Origin: Xestospongia bergquistia
Lineage: Eukaryota; Porifera; Demospongiae; Haplosclerida; Petrosiidae
Assembly: GCA_963965975.1 (NCBI GenBank)
Contig: OZ014411.1
Coordinates: 25,155,249 to 25,219,248 of the forward strand
Direction of reading: 5' to 3'
DNA: 64,000 nucleotides
Shown one piece after another: positions 23,226-35,928 of this stretch. Below the pieces are notes generated by a model. It made no database searches. It was not told the DNA's origin and saw only the letters and a program-made list of their open reading frames with translations. How positions within the stretch are numbered: the stretch's first letter is position 1; each line of letters begins with the position of its first letter. A program made the position numbers and the translations under genes.

Positions 23226-24373
23226 GCCACAGTCAAATTCTACATTTTAATATATGGTATTTAAGTAATGTTTATACAATAACATTGACTATAAGTGTTA
23301 AATGATTAAGGCAGGAAATGGTTGACACTGATAATTCAATGTTTTAGTTAATTGGTGTACTAGTAGTGTGTATCCTTTTCATTCCTAAACTTTAAGCTAA
23401 ATCTTGGTGCTAATGAATATAATTATTATATTATATAAGTTGTTTTGATGATAACTATATATAAGACACATCTATTATAAATTATGTACTAATATTATAG
23501 AAGTGACACCAAGAAGGACCATGTACTTGTTACTATAGAAACAACTCACTTCTATAAAGCATTGTCTCAAGTTGGTACAGACTTCTGAATGATGACACTT
23601 ATACTACCTAAGAGAACTCGTAAAGAACTTAAAGTAAGTAGTCATGTGTATATATTAATGGTGATACTGAACCAAGCAATGTAGTGATCAATATATGATA
23701 TTCTCATATAACATAATGTTGAATGTTATAAAATCAATTTTTATGATGAAGTTAGGTTTAAGCGTACTCACTTGCACTTTGTCATTATGTAATATGTTGA
23801 CTGAGTACCCTACAAAGTGTCTATTATAAATAACATTACTAACATTCTGAGAGGTGACTACATTTTTAACATTATATTTTTAAAAACTAACTAGGAAACA
23901 AACAGATTTGATAGCATTGTCCCAATAATAATTTTAAAAATACCCAATAAGAATTAAAAGGGATAGTGAGTATGTACATAAATACTTGTAATGTATAGTT
24001 TCTAGAAATCATTATAGTCAATTAAATGTCTTAGTACAGACTGCAGTCTCTACTCTCTACTAATCACAACATCTGTCAACACACTCACATGGTATGAAGG
24101 TTCAATTCATTTTTAGTCTATGTAGTTGTATTAATTAATCTGTTGACAAAGTCACTCATTGAATTAACTTTGTTCATTCGCTATCATAAGTGGGGGATTA
24201 GTATGAACAAAAGTTCTTGGACTTTGACTGGAAAATTTAGTTAAGTTGAGTATACAGACTTATGTCTTCATGTAGCAATGACAACTATCTCTATTCACTT
24301 CATAGACATAATGATAGGAAGAGTGAACCCTAGCCTATTGACAATGTCTACACAATATGCGTGGTAATATTGA
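23226..24373 (+). pseudogene. BDP1-like fragment H (SANT part 2 only) and spacer
   Basis: Exon 23539-23633 with the same in-frame TGA as fragment D (GACTTCTGAATG). The block is a near copy of 12223-13371. It is followed by a collagen fragment, as there. Confidence 0.75.
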
Positions 24374-24685
24374 CAATTTTTTGGTCCAGGTGGTCCTTGT
24401 TTACCACGATCTCCTTTGTCTCCTTTATCATCTTTGTCTCCTTTCACACCATCTCTCCCAGGTAAGCCATCATGTCCATCTTGACCTTGTAAGATCTGTA
24501 GATAAGGATGTTTTGGAGTACAGTCAGTAGTGTTAGAGTCATGTACATTTCGTTCACCACAACATTATTAGAAGAATCTGAAATGAGATCAATAATGTTG
24601 TAACTTGATGTTATGATATCATACCTTTAGAACACTACATTAGATGAACAAGCAGAAAAAGTAAGAAGACTTGTAGAAGTTTCAT
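24374..24685 (-). pseudogene. Collagen C4-like 5' fragment F2
   Basis: Signal-peptide exon with ATG at 24685, the intron, and linker plus Gly-X-Y part of exon 2; the C-terminal domain is absent. The linker has a base deletion (CGTTCACC where others have CGTTTCACC). Immediately upstream of the ATG, from about 24690, the sequence switches to BDP1 intron, so the promoter is lost. Confidence 0.8.
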
Positions 24686-26464
24686 CTTGTTATCTTGTTG
24701 AATTAACTAAATAAATATTTATTTTAGTGTACTCACTTTATAATATGTTGACTTGAGTACACTACAATTTGTCTACTAAAATGACATTACCAATTCATTC
24801 TGAGAGCTAACTGCCTCTTTAACATAACATTTTGCTGACATAACTAGGAAGCAATTGGACTTGAGTGTCTATTATAGTGTCTATTATAAATAACATTACT
24901 AACATTCTGAGAGGTGACTATATTTTTAACATTACATTTTGATGACATAACTAGGAAACAAACAGAGTTGATTGTATTGTCCTAATAATCATTTTTAAAA
25001 TATTCAAAACGAATTAAAAGGGATAGTTCATATGTACATAAATACTGGTACTCTATAGTTTCTAGAAGTCACCATAGTCAATCAAATGTCTTAGTACAGA
25101 CAGCAGTCTCTAGTAATCACAACACCTATCAATATGCACACATGATACTAATGTTCAATTCATTTTTAGTCAATGGTCTATGTATTTGTAGTAATTAATC
25201 TGTTGACAAAATCACTAATTGAATTAACCTTATCTATTCACTATCATAACTGGGGAATGACTACGAATGAAAGTTCTTGGACTTTGACTGGAAAATTTAT
25301 TTAAGTTGAGTATACAGATTGATATCATCATGTAGCAATGACAACTGTGTATTCATGTCATAGACATAATGGCTACAAGAGTCAACCCTAGCCTATTGAC
25401 AATGTCTACACAACATGTGTAGTAATATAAATTTTCCACACACTGCTACCTTAATGGAACTGTTGACATGGGTGCCTATGTTAGAAATTACAAACAAGAT
25501 GGAATCATACATGAGTCACATATTATAATTATTAACCAAACTACACAGCTCTGTCACTACCATTACTGCCATCTTGTTCATAATTTCTAATATAGGTACC
25601 AAATTGGTCAATTCCTGTTTAAAATTAAAAACCCTTTGTCCTTGCAATTATTGTTAGCAATGTCTTATTTATTAGTGTGGAAGTAAGCTAAACCATCCAG
25701 TGTCTTTCCAATCTAGTACAGCAATAACATTTTAACTATTTGAGCCTTGTAACTAGAGAAAGAACATCAGATGCTTCAATGTCCAATGACTAGTTGACTA
25801 CACAGAGTTACTTCACCTTTGTTACTTAGTGATTTGCTAATTTCATTCTAATACTATATTATATTATATTATATATTAATAGATACCACCTCTATTCACT
25901 CTGACGCTTAATTTATATTATATTTGAATATTAATATTACTTCATCTCAAAGATCCAAATCTATCTTGTAACTAGTTGTATCTTTTGTTTTATATGAAGC
26001 AAGTTAAAGTAGTTCAACAACACATTGATACTCAATATTTGTATTTATTAACATATAATCATGAAATTACAGTGATTATTATACATCTTTCTTGACTCAA
26101 ATGTTACCTCAAGAATTATTCAATAAATCAGAGAGCTCTTTAAATATGAAAAACTTTTGTGTGTTTAAATTTCCTAAATTCACTTTTATATATATCATTT
26201 CGGGGATTATATTACACCTGTGTTTCTCTGTATCCATGGTTACATGAGCATTTTGTGTTTGCAAAATTTGTGGTTATAAGAAACCATCTAATAATATAAG
26301 GACATGTATTTATTATTCTTTGTTTATTACTCACTGATTATAACACTATATATTTCTGTTTAGAATAAATTCAAGAAAGAAGAAAAAATAATCCACTAAG
26401 AATATCTACTGCTTTAGAGAAACTGTGTACTACACCACTAAAGACAGCTTTAACATCATCTTAA
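24686..26464 (+). pseudogene. BDP1-like fragment H2 (last intron and terminal exon)
   Basis: About 24705-24860 matches the last intron of the intact BDP1 copy (9265-9425), then the sequence switches to the intron type of the other units with a short repeat (AGTGTCTATTATAGTGTCTATTATA). The terminal exon at 26364-26464 is one base short (GAAAAAATAATCC where the intact copy has GAAAAGAATAATCC), which shifts its frame. No coding use is expected. Confidence 0.72.
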
Positions 26465-26600
26465 TTTGTAACATGGTAACTTGATTAATTCAACATGAAT
26501 TATATTTTATATTTAGCAAATACTTTATTAAATCATTACTATTCAAACCACCTTTGTACCTCTATTTTGTACTGTTAAAGTCTAGTGTAGCCAACCTCTC

Positions 26601-26655
<55 letters not shown>

Positions 26656-26940
26656 TTTGACATAGTAATGTCAGGAGAGATAGGTTGCACAAGACTAATT
26701 CACTGCCTTTGGTTGATTAATAGTAGATTGTAGCTTGAAGAGAAAGATAATGTAATGATCAGATCAATTCACTGACTTGTATGAATTTATTTTCAGTTTT
26801 ATAATAAAACATTTTTAGAAAGAAAATCATCAAAAATTATTATTGATCAGTTTATTAATCAATTATAATGTTAATAGATTTGGGTGGACAATACACAACT
26901 CAACTACTCATTTCATTTAACAATACAGAATGAAAAAACA
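26465..26940. other. Convergent gap with CT and TA microsatellites
   Basis: (CT)n at about 26598-26632 runs directly into (TA)n at about 26633-26654. AATAAA on the minus strand at about 26850 is a candidate collagen poly(A) signal. Confidence 0.55.
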
Positions 26941-27791
26941 TTATTTAGTACATACAACACAAGTAATAACCCTATTATTGACATAGGGAGGACATGGAAG
27001 ACCAGTACAAGTTCCTTTGACAAAATAGAACAGAGCACCATTAACGTCGCCAGAACTACCATCAATAGACTCAGCATCTTTATCAACACACTCATATACA
27101 GCATTCCCCTTATGACCATAATGGCTAGTCATGAGGTAACCTTTATATTCTACAGTCCATGATGTAGGGCAGACAGTTTTAGCTGGTATCATTAGTTGAA
27201 CAACTTTAGTAGAAGTATAACATACAGCACAAGGAACATTATGTTCATGTTTAGAAGGAAATATGCTGTTTACATTTTCGTATTCAGCTCCATACAAATA
27301 GGACTCATATGGTGGATTGGCAGTACTCATGTAATCAGGAACTTTAGGTAGACAGATATAATTAGCACCTCCACCACTGTGAGTGTAATGACTACCACCA
27401 GCTATTCCTTCATAAAGCAGCTGTGCTCCTGTGTTATTAGGACAAGACTTTCTACCCCATCGTGTATAGACTACACCACCATTTTTTGGTCCAGGTGGTC
27501 CTTGTTTACCACGATCTCCTTTGTCTCCTTTATCACCTTTGTCTCCTTTCTCACCATCTCTCCCAGGTAAGCCATCACGTCCATCTCGACCTCGTAAGAT
27601 TTGTAGATAAGGATGTTTTAGAGTACAGTCAGTAGTGTTAGAGTCATGTGCATTTCGTTTCACCACAACATTATTAGAAGAATCTGAAATAAGATCAATA
27701 ATGTTGTAACTTGATGTTATGATATCATACCTTTAGAAGACTGCATTAGATGAACAAGCAGAAAAATCAAGAAGACTTGTAGAAGTTTCAT
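26941..27791 (-). CDS. Short-chain collagen C4-like, copy 6 (intact)
   Basis: Exons 27731-27791 and 26941-27683, 267 aa. All features of the family are present: signal peptide, NTT site and Cys in the linker, 12 Gly-X-Y triplets (with GEK in the fifth), and 10 Cys in the C-terminal domain. This copy is the most divergent in the second variable patch: YKGYLMTSHYGHKGN where most copies have YVGYLMAxYYDHKRN. In the first it has NPPYESYLYGAEYENVNSIF. It also has SIDGSSGDVNG. Such replacements sit beside unchanged blocks (HNVPCAVCYTSTKVVQLMIP, GLPCPPYVNNRVITCVVC). Confidence 0.93.
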
Positions 27792-27872
27792 CTTGTTATT
27801 ATTATATATGATGAGAAATCAGTATGTCAGAAATGTAAGTCAATCCTTCAAATTTCTTACTACATTTCAGAA

Positions 27873-27880
27873 CTTTTATA
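27873..27880 (-). promoter_or_regulatory. TATA box of collagen copy 6
   Basis: Minus-strand TATAAAAG, 82 nt upstream of the ATG at 27791. Confidence 0.6.
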
Positions 27881-28183
27881 GTCACAGTCAACTTCTACAT
27901 TTTAATATAATTATGGTATTTAAGTAATGTTTATACAATATCATTGACTATAGGTGTTCAAATGATTAAGGCAGGAAATGATTGATACTGATAATTCAAT
28001 GTTTTAGTTAATTAGTGTACTAGTAGTATGGATCCTTTTTATTACTAAACTTTAAACTAAATGTTGGTGCTAATGAATCATTATTACATTTATATAAGTT
28101 GTTTTGATGATAACTATATATAAGACACATCTATTCTAATATAAATTATATACTAATATTATTATCTGTACTTGTTACTATAG

Positions 28184-30082
28184 AAACAACTCAGTTCTAT
28201 CAAGCATTGTCTCAAGTTGGTACAGACCTCACAATGATGACACTAATACTACCTAAGAGAACTCGTAAAGAACTTAAAGTAAATAATCTTGTGTATATAT
28301 TCATAAATGATGTGGTTGTACTGAACCAAGTAATGTAATGATCAATATACGATACTCTCATATAACATAATGTTGAATTTACAAAATCAATTTTTATGAT
28401 GAAGTTAGGTTTAAGTGTACTCACTTGCACTTTGTCATTATGTAATATGTTGACTGAGTACCCTAGAAAGTGTCTATTATAAATAACATTACTAACATTC
28501 TGAGAGGTGACTACATTTTTAACATTATATTTTGATGACATAACTAGGAAACAAACAGACTTGATTGTATTGTCCTAATAATCATTTTAAAAATATCCAA
28601 CAAGAATTAAAAAGGACATTGAGTAAGTACACAAATACTAGTACTATATGGTTTCTAGAAGTCACCATAGTCAATCATATGTCTTAGTACAGACTGCAGT
28701 CTCTACTAATCACAACACCTGTCAATATACACACATGATAGTAATGTTCAATTCAATTTTAGTCAATGGTCTATGTAGTTGTAGTAATTAATCTGTTGAA
28801 AAAATCACTAATTGAATTAACCTTGTCTATTCACTATCATAACTGGGGAATGACTATGAATGAAAGTTCTTGGACTTTGACTGGAAAATTTTTCTAAGTT
28901 GAGTATACAGACTTATATCATTATGTAGCAATGACAACTGTGTATTCATGTCATAGACATAATGGCAGCAAGAGTCAACCCTAGCCTATTGACAATGTCT
29001 ACACAACATGTGTGGTAATATTGATTTTCCACACACAATGACTCTCTACCTTAAGGAATTGTTGACATAGGTGCCTATGTTAGAAATTACAAACAAGATG
29101 GAATCATACATGAGTTACATATTATAACCATTAATCATAATACACAGCTCTGTCATTACAATTGCTGCCATCTTGTTGATCATTTCTAGTATATAGGTAC
29201 TGAATTTGTCAATTCAGGTAATATTAAACATTCTTTCTCCTTGCAATTATTGTTGGCAATGTCTTATTTATTAGAGTGGAAGTAAACTAAGCCTTTCACT
29301 CTCTTTGGAATCTAGTACAGCAATAAAATGTAACTATTTGAGCCTTGTAACTAGAGAAAGAACATCAGATGCTTCAATGACCTATGACTACACAGAGTTA
29401 CTTCATCTTTGTAACCTAGTGATTTACTAATTTCATTCTAATACTATATTATATTAATAAATACCATCCCTGTTCACTTTGATCCTTTAATTAAAATTAC
29501 ATTTGAATGTTACTATTACTTCATCTCAAAGAAGCAATGATCCAAATCTATGTTTGTAGGTAGTTGTATTTTTGTTTTATATGAAGCACGTTAAAGTAGT
29601 TCAACAACACATTGATACACAATATTTGTATTTACTAACATATAATAATGAAATATCAACTTACAGTGATGATTATACATCTTTTCTTAACTTAAATGTT
29701 ACCTCTAAAAATATTCAATAAATCAGAGAGCTTTTTAAATCTGAAAAACGTTTGTGTGTTTAATTTTCTAAATTCACTTTTATATTCATCACTTTGGGGA
29801 TTATATTACACATGTGTTTCTCTGTATGTATGGTTACACAAACAATTTATGATTGAAAAATTTGTGGTTATAAAAAAACATCTACTAATATCCCATTAAA
29901 TATAACATGACATGTATTTATTACTCTTTGTTGAAAGATAATAACTCACTCTGATTATAACAGTTTATATTTCTGTTTAGAACAAATTCAAGAAAGAAGA
30001 AAAGAATAATCCATTAAGAATATCTACTGTTTTACAGAAATTGTGTACTATACCACTAAAGACAGCTTTAACATCATCTTAA
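28184..30082 (+). pseudogene. BDP1-like fragment I (SANT part 2 and terminal exon)
   Basis: Exon 28184-28278 (ETTQFYQALSQVG, frame kept, donor GTAAAT) and terminal exon 29981-30082 (in frame, with several replacements, for example STVLQKL for STALEKL). No upstream exon. The intron between them is about 1.7 kb. The 5' kilobase is almost identical to fragment J. Confidence 0.75.
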
Positions 30083-30560
30083 TTTGTAACATGATAACTT
30101 GATTAATTCAACATGTATTACATTTTATATTTAACAAATACTTCATTAAATCATTACTAATCAAACCACCTTTGTACCTCTATTTTGAACTGTTAACCAA
30201 CCTCACTCTCTCTCTCTCTCTTGATATGTTAATATCAAGAGAGGCTGGCTGCACAAAACTAATTCACAGCCTTTGGTTGCTTTAATAGTAAAATGATAAT
30301 GTGAACAGCAAGATAAATATCATTAAAACACAATGATTATTAATTTATAATGATCAGATTAATTAATTTTACGAAAGATCAATTCACTGACTTTTATGAA
30401 ATTATTTTCGGTTTTATTATAAAACGTTGTTAACAAGAAAATCATCAAAAAATATTGTTTAACTGATAGAATTTACAAATCAATTATAATGTTAATAAAT
30501 TGGGTGGACAATACACAAAACAACTACTCATTTTATATAACAATACAGAATGAAAAAACA
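30083..30560. other. Convergent gap with strong hairpin
   Basis: A 12-bp perfect stem with a 4-nt loop at 30216-30243 (CTCTCTTGATAT, GTTA, ATATCAAGAGAG) after a CT tract. Confidence 0.6.
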
Positions 30561-31409
30561 TTATTTAGTACATACAACACAAGTAATAACCCTATTATTG
30601 ACATAGGGAGGACATAGTAGACCAGTACAAGTTCCTTTGACAAAATAGAACAAAGCACCATTGATATTACTAGAACTACCATAAATAGACTCAGCATCTT
30701 TATCAACACACTCATATACAGCATTACTCTTATGACTGTGATAATCAACCATGAGGTAACCTACATATTCTACAGTCCATGATGTAGGACAGACAGTTTT
30801 AGCTGGTATCATTAGTTTAACAACTTTAGTAGAAATGTAACATACAGCACAAGGAACATTATGATCATGTTTAGAAGAAAATATTTTGTCCACCTCTTGA
30901 TATTCAGCTCCATACAAATAGGACTGTGTCCTGGATTGGCAGTACTCATGTAATCAGGAACCTAGGCAAACAGATATAATTAGCACCTCCACCACTGTGA
31001 GAGTAATGACTACCACCAGCTATTCCTTCATAAAGCAGCTGTACTCCTGTAGTTTTAGGACAAGACTTTCTACCCCATCGTGTATAGACTACACCACCAT
31101 TTTTTGGTCCAGGTGGTCCTTGTTTACCACGATCTCCTTTGTCTCCTTTATCACCTTTGTCTCCTTTCACACCATCTCTCCCAGGTAAGCCATCACGTCC
31201 ATCTCGACCTCGTAAGATCTGTAGATAAGGATGTTTTAGAGTACAGTCAGTAGTGTTGGAGTCATGTGCATTTCGTTTCACCACAGCATTATTAGAAGAA
31301 TCTGAAATAAGATCAATAATGCTGTAACTTGATGTTATGATATCATACCTTTAGAAGACTGCATTAGATGAACAAACAGAAGAAGCAAGAAGACTTGTAA
31401 AAGTTTCAT
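30561..31409 (-). pseudogene. Short-chain collagen C4-like, copy 7 (frameshifted, promoter lost)
   Basis: Exons 31349-31409 and 30561-31301. Two single-base losses lie close together, near 30930 (GACTGTGTCCTGG) and near 30961 (GGAACCTAGGC for GGAACTTTAGGC), so translation would leave the frame after YICLP. The downstream domain is otherwise recognisable to the end. Just upstream of the ATG the promoter block is cut at CTTATTGACT and joined to spacer plus fragment F3, so no TATA box is present. The 5' end matches copy 3 (same KLLQVF coding bases, same ATGTTGTTG leader), pointing to a shared parent. Confidence 0.82.
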
Positions 31410-31512
31410 GTTGTTGAAATTTAAGTCAATCCTTATTGACTTCATAGACATAATGATAGGAAGAGTGAACCCTAGCCTATTGACAATGTCTACACAACAT
31501 GTGTGGTAATAT

Positions 31513-31810
31513 TGACCATTTTTTGGTCCAGGTGGTCCTTGTTTACCACAATCTCCTTTGTCTCCTTTCACACACTCGCTTCCAGGTAAACCATCACGTC
31601 CATCTCGACCTCATAAGATTTGTAGATAAGGATGCTTTAGAGTGCAGTCAGTAGTATTGGAGTCATGTGCATTTCATTTCACCACAACATTATTAGAAGA
31701 ATCTGAAATAAGATCAATAATGCTGTAACTTGATGTTATGATATCATACCTTTAGAAGACTGCATTAGATGAACAAGCAGAAAAAATAAGAAGACTTGTA
31801 GAAGTTTCAT
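31513..31810 (-). pseudogene. Collagen C4-like 5' fragment F3
   Basis: Duplicate of fragment F1 (including the TGA in the linker): signal-peptide exon with ATG at 31810, intron, linker, shortened helix. In contrast to F1 it has a normal TATA box (31892-31899), so it may be transcribed, perhaps through into copy 7 behind it. Confidence 0.82.
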
Positions 31811-31891
31811 CTTGTTATTATTATATATGATGAGAAATCAGTATGTCAGAAATGTAAGTCAAGCCTTAAAATTTCTTACTACATTTCGGAA

Positions 31892-31899
31892 CTTTTATA
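31892..31899 (-). promoter_or_regulatory. TATA box upstream of fragment F3
   Basis: Minus-strand TATAAAAG, 82 nt upstream of the F3 ATG at 31810. Confidence 0.5.
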
Positions 31900-32202
31900 G
31901 TCACAGTCAACTTCTATATTTTAATGTAATTATGGTATTTAAGTAATGTTTATACAATATCATTGACTATAGGTGTTCAAATGATTAAGGCAGGAAATGA
32001 TTGATACTGATAATTCAATGTTTTAGTTAATTAGTGTACTAGTAGTATGGATCCTTTTTATTACTAAACTTTAAACTAAATGTTGGTGCTAATGAATCAT
32101 TATTACATTTATATAAGTTGTTTTGATGATAACTATATATAAGACACATCTATTCTAATATAAATTATATACTAATATTACTATCTGTACTTGTTACTAT
32201 AG

Positions 32203-34071
32203 AAACAACTCAGTTCTATCAAGCATTGTCTCAAGTTGGTACAGACCTCACAATGATGACACTAATACTACCTAAGAGAACTCGTAAAGAACTTGAAGTA
32301 AATAATCTTGTGTATATATTCATAAATGATATGGCTGTACTGAACCAAGTAATGTAATGATCAATATATGATACTCTCATATAACATAATGTTGAATTTA
32401 CAAAATCAATTTTTATGATGAAGTTAGGTTTAAGTGTACTCACTTGCACTTTGTCATTATGTAATATGTTGACTGAGTACCCTAGAAAGTGTCTATTATA
32501 AATAACATTACTAACATTCTGAGAGGTGACTACATTTTTAACATTATATTTTGATGACATAACTAGGAAACAAACAGACTTGATTGTATTGTCCTAATAA
32601 TCAATTTAAAAATATCCAACAAGAATTAAAAAGGACATTGAGTAAGTACACAAATACTAGTACTGTATGGTTTCTAGAAGTCACCATAGTCAATCATATG
32701 TCTTAGTACAGACTGCAGTCTCTACTAATCACAACACCTGTCAATATACACACATGATAGTAATGTTCAATTCAATTTTAGTCTATGGTCTATGTAGTTG
32801 TAGTAATTAATCTGTTGAAAAAATCACTAATTGAATTAACCTTGTCTATTCACTATCATAACTGGGGAATGACTATGAATACAAGTTCTTGGACTTTGAC
32901 TGGAAAATTTTTCTAAGTTGAGTATACAGATTGATATCATGTAGCAATGACAACTGTGTATTCATGTCATAGACATAATGACAACAAGAGTCAACCTTAC
33001 CCTATTGACAATGTCTACACAACATGTGTAGTAATATTAATTTTCCATGCACAATGACATGCTACCTTAAGGAACTGTTGACATAGGTGCCTATGTTAGA
33101 AATTACAAACAAGATGGAATCATACATGAGTCACATATTATAATTATTAACCAAAATACACAGCTCTGTCACTACCATTGCTGCCATCTTGTTCATAATT
33201 TCTAATATAGGTACTAAATTGGTCAATTCCTGTTTAATATTAAAACCCTTTGTCCTTGCAATTATTGTTAGCAATGTCTTATTTATTAGTAAAGAAGTAA
33301 GCTAAACCATCCAGTGTATTTCCAAACTAGTACAGCAATAACATTTTAACTATTTGAGCCTTGTAACTAGAGAAAGAACATCAGATGCTTCAATGACCCA
33401 TGACTACACAGAGTTACTTCATCTTTGTTACCTAATGATTTATTAATTTCATTCTAATACTATATTATATTAATAAATACCATCCCTGTTCACTTTGATC
33501 CTTTAATTAAAATTACATTTGAATGTTACTATTACTTCATCTCAAAGAAGCAATGATCCAAATCTATGTTTGTAGATAGTTGTATTTTTTGTTTTATATG
33601 AAGCACATTAAAGTAGTTCAACAACATATTGATACACAATATTTGTATTTACTAACATATAATCATGAAATATCAACTTACAGTGATGATTATACATCTT
33701 TCTTGACTCAAATATTACCTCTAAAATTATTCAAGAAATTGCAGAGCTCTGTAAATCTGAACAAATTTTGTGTGTTTACATCACTTTGAGGATTATATTA
33801 CACATGTGTTTCTCTGTATCCATGGTTACACAAGCAATTTGTGTTGTAAAATTTGTGATTATAAGAAACCATCTACTAATATCCCATTAAATATCATGAC
33901 ATGTAATTATTATTCTTTGTGGAAAGATAATGACTCACTGTGATTATAACACTATATATTTCTGTTTAGAACAAATTCAAGAAAGAAGAAAAGAATAATC
34001 CACTAAGAATATCTACTGCTTTAGAGAAACTGTGTACTACACCACTAAAGACAGCTTTAACATCATCTTAA
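32203..34071 (+). pseudogene. BDP1-like fragment J (SANT part 2 and terminal exon)
   Basis: Exon 32203-32297 (ends KELE, donor GTAAAT) and terminal exon 33970-34071, both in frame, separated by about 1.7 kb of intron. Upstream exons are absent. The first kilobase is nearly the same as fragment I, while the 3' part of the intron (from about 33,000) is closer to fragment A, so the copy is a mosaic. Confidence 0.75.
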
Positions 34072-34521
34072 TATGTAACATGATAACTTCAACATGTATT
34101 ACATTTTATATTTAACAAATACTTCATTAAATCATTACTAATCAAACCACCTTTGTACCTCTATTTTGAACTGTTGTAGTCTAGTATAGCCAACCTCTCT
34201 CCCTCTCTTACTCTTGATGGTAATATCACACACAAGACTAGTTCACAGCCTTTGGTAATGATAATGTGAACAGGAAGATAAATTTCATTAATACAAAATG
34301 GTTATTAATTTATAATAATCAGATTAATAATGTAAAAGATCAATTCACTGACTTGTATCAAATTATTTTCAGGTTTATTATAAACCATTATTAACAAGAA
34401 AATTATCAAAAATTATTGTTTAACTGATAGAATTTACAAATCAATTATAATGTTAATAAATTGGGTGGACATTACATAACTCAACTACTCATTTTATATA
34501 ACAATACAGAATGAAAAAACA
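34072..34521. other. Convergent gap
   Basis: Short CT-rich run at about 34194-34210, then AT-rich spacer as in unit A. No hairpin of the 30216 type. Confidence 0.5.
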
Positions 34522-35372
34522 TTATTTAGTACATACAACACAAGTAATAACCCTATTATTGACATAGGGAGGACATGGAAGACCAGTACAAGTTCCTTTG
34601 ACAAAATAAAACAGAGCACCATCAATACCGCCAGAACTACCATAAATAGACTCAGCATCTTTATCAACACACTCATATACAGCATTCCTCTTATGATCAT
34701 AATATTCAACCATGAGGTAACCTACATATTCTACAGTCCATGATGTAGGACAGACAGTTTTAGCTGGTATCATTAGTTGAACAACTTTAGTAGAAGTATA
34801 ACATACAGCACAAGGAACATTATGATTATGTTTAGAAGGAAATATGTTGTTTACATTTTCGTATTCAGCTCCATATAAATAGTCCCCATACTGTACATTT
34901 GCAGTACTCATGTAATCAGGAACTTTAGGTAGACAGATATAATTAGCACCTCCACCACTGTGAGTGTAATGACTACCACCAGCTATTCCTTCATAAAGTA
35001 GCTGTGCTCCTGTGTTATTAGGACAAGACTTTCTACCCCATCGTGTATAGACTACACCACCATTTTTTGGTCCAGGTGGTCCTTGTTTACCACGATCTCC
35101 TTTGTCTCCTTTATCACCTTTGTCTCCTTTCACACCATCTCTCCCAGGTAAGCCATCACGTCCATCTCGACCTCGTAAGATCTGTAGATAAGGATGTTTT
35201 AGAGTACAGTCAGTAGTGTTGGAGTCATGTGCATGTCGTTTCACCACAACATTATTAGAAGAATCTGAAATTAGATCAATAATGCTGTAACTTGATGTTA
35301 TGATATCATACCTTTAGAAGACTGCATTAGATGAACAAGCAGAAAAAGTAAGAAGACTTGTAGAAGTTTCAT
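34522..35372 (-). CDS. Short-chain collagen C4-like, copy 8 (intact)
   Basis: Exons 35312-35372 and 34522-35264, 267 aa. The domain order and 10 C-terminal-domain Cys are as in the other intact copies. Replacements: VKRHAHD for VKRNAHD in the linker; first variable patch NVQYGDYLYGAEYENVN, where the usual NPP is lost entirely; second patch MVEYYDHKRN; SIYGSSGGIDGALF. Exon 1 codes for VFLLFLLVHLMQSSK. Splice sites and TATA box are normal. Confidence 0.93.
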
Positions 35373-35453
35373 CTTGTTATTATTATATATGATGAGAAAT
35401 CAGTATGTCAGAAATGTAAGTCAATCCTTCAATTTTCTTACTACATTTCGGAA

Positions 35454-35461
35454 CTTTTATA
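35454..35461 (-). promoter_or_regulatory. TATA box of collagen copy 8
   Basis: Minus-strand TATAAAAG, 82 nt upstream of the ATG at 35372. Confidence 0.6.
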
Positions 35462-35761
35462 GTCACAGTCAGCTTCTACATTTTAATATATGGTATTTAA
35501 GTAATGTTTATACAATATCATTGACTATAGGTGTTCAAATGATTAAGGCAGGAAATGATTGATACTGATAATTCAACGTTTTAGTTAATTAGTGTACTAG
35601 TAGTATGGATCCTTTTTATTACTAAACTTTAAACTAAATGTTGGTGCTAATGAATCATTATTACATTAATATAAGTTGTTTTGATGATAACTGTATATAG
35701 ATAGACACATCTATTCTAATATATTATGTACTAATATTATTATCTATACTTGTTACTATAG

Positions 35762-35856
35762 AAACAACTCAGTTCTATAAAGCATTGTCTCAAGTTGGTA
35801 CAGACTTCACAATGATGACAGTAATACTTCCTAAGAGAACTCTTAAAGAACTTAAA
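35762..35856 (+). pseudogene. BDP1-like fragment K (SANT part 2 exon)
   Basis: A single 95-nt exon in frame with good splice sites; PKRTRKELK has become PKRTLKELK. About 70 bp downstream the sequence jumps to the 393-bp repeat block, so no terminal exon belongs to it. Confidence 0.75.
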
Positions 35857-35928
35857 GTAAATAATCTTGTGTATATATTCATAAATGATATAGTTATACT
35901 GGACCAAGTAATGTAATGATCAATAATG

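Noticed and set aside
28212-28541. Minus-strand 109-aa frame, also at 32231-32560
   Set aside because: Antisense to the SANT exon and its intron; kept only because fragments I and J are near-identical.
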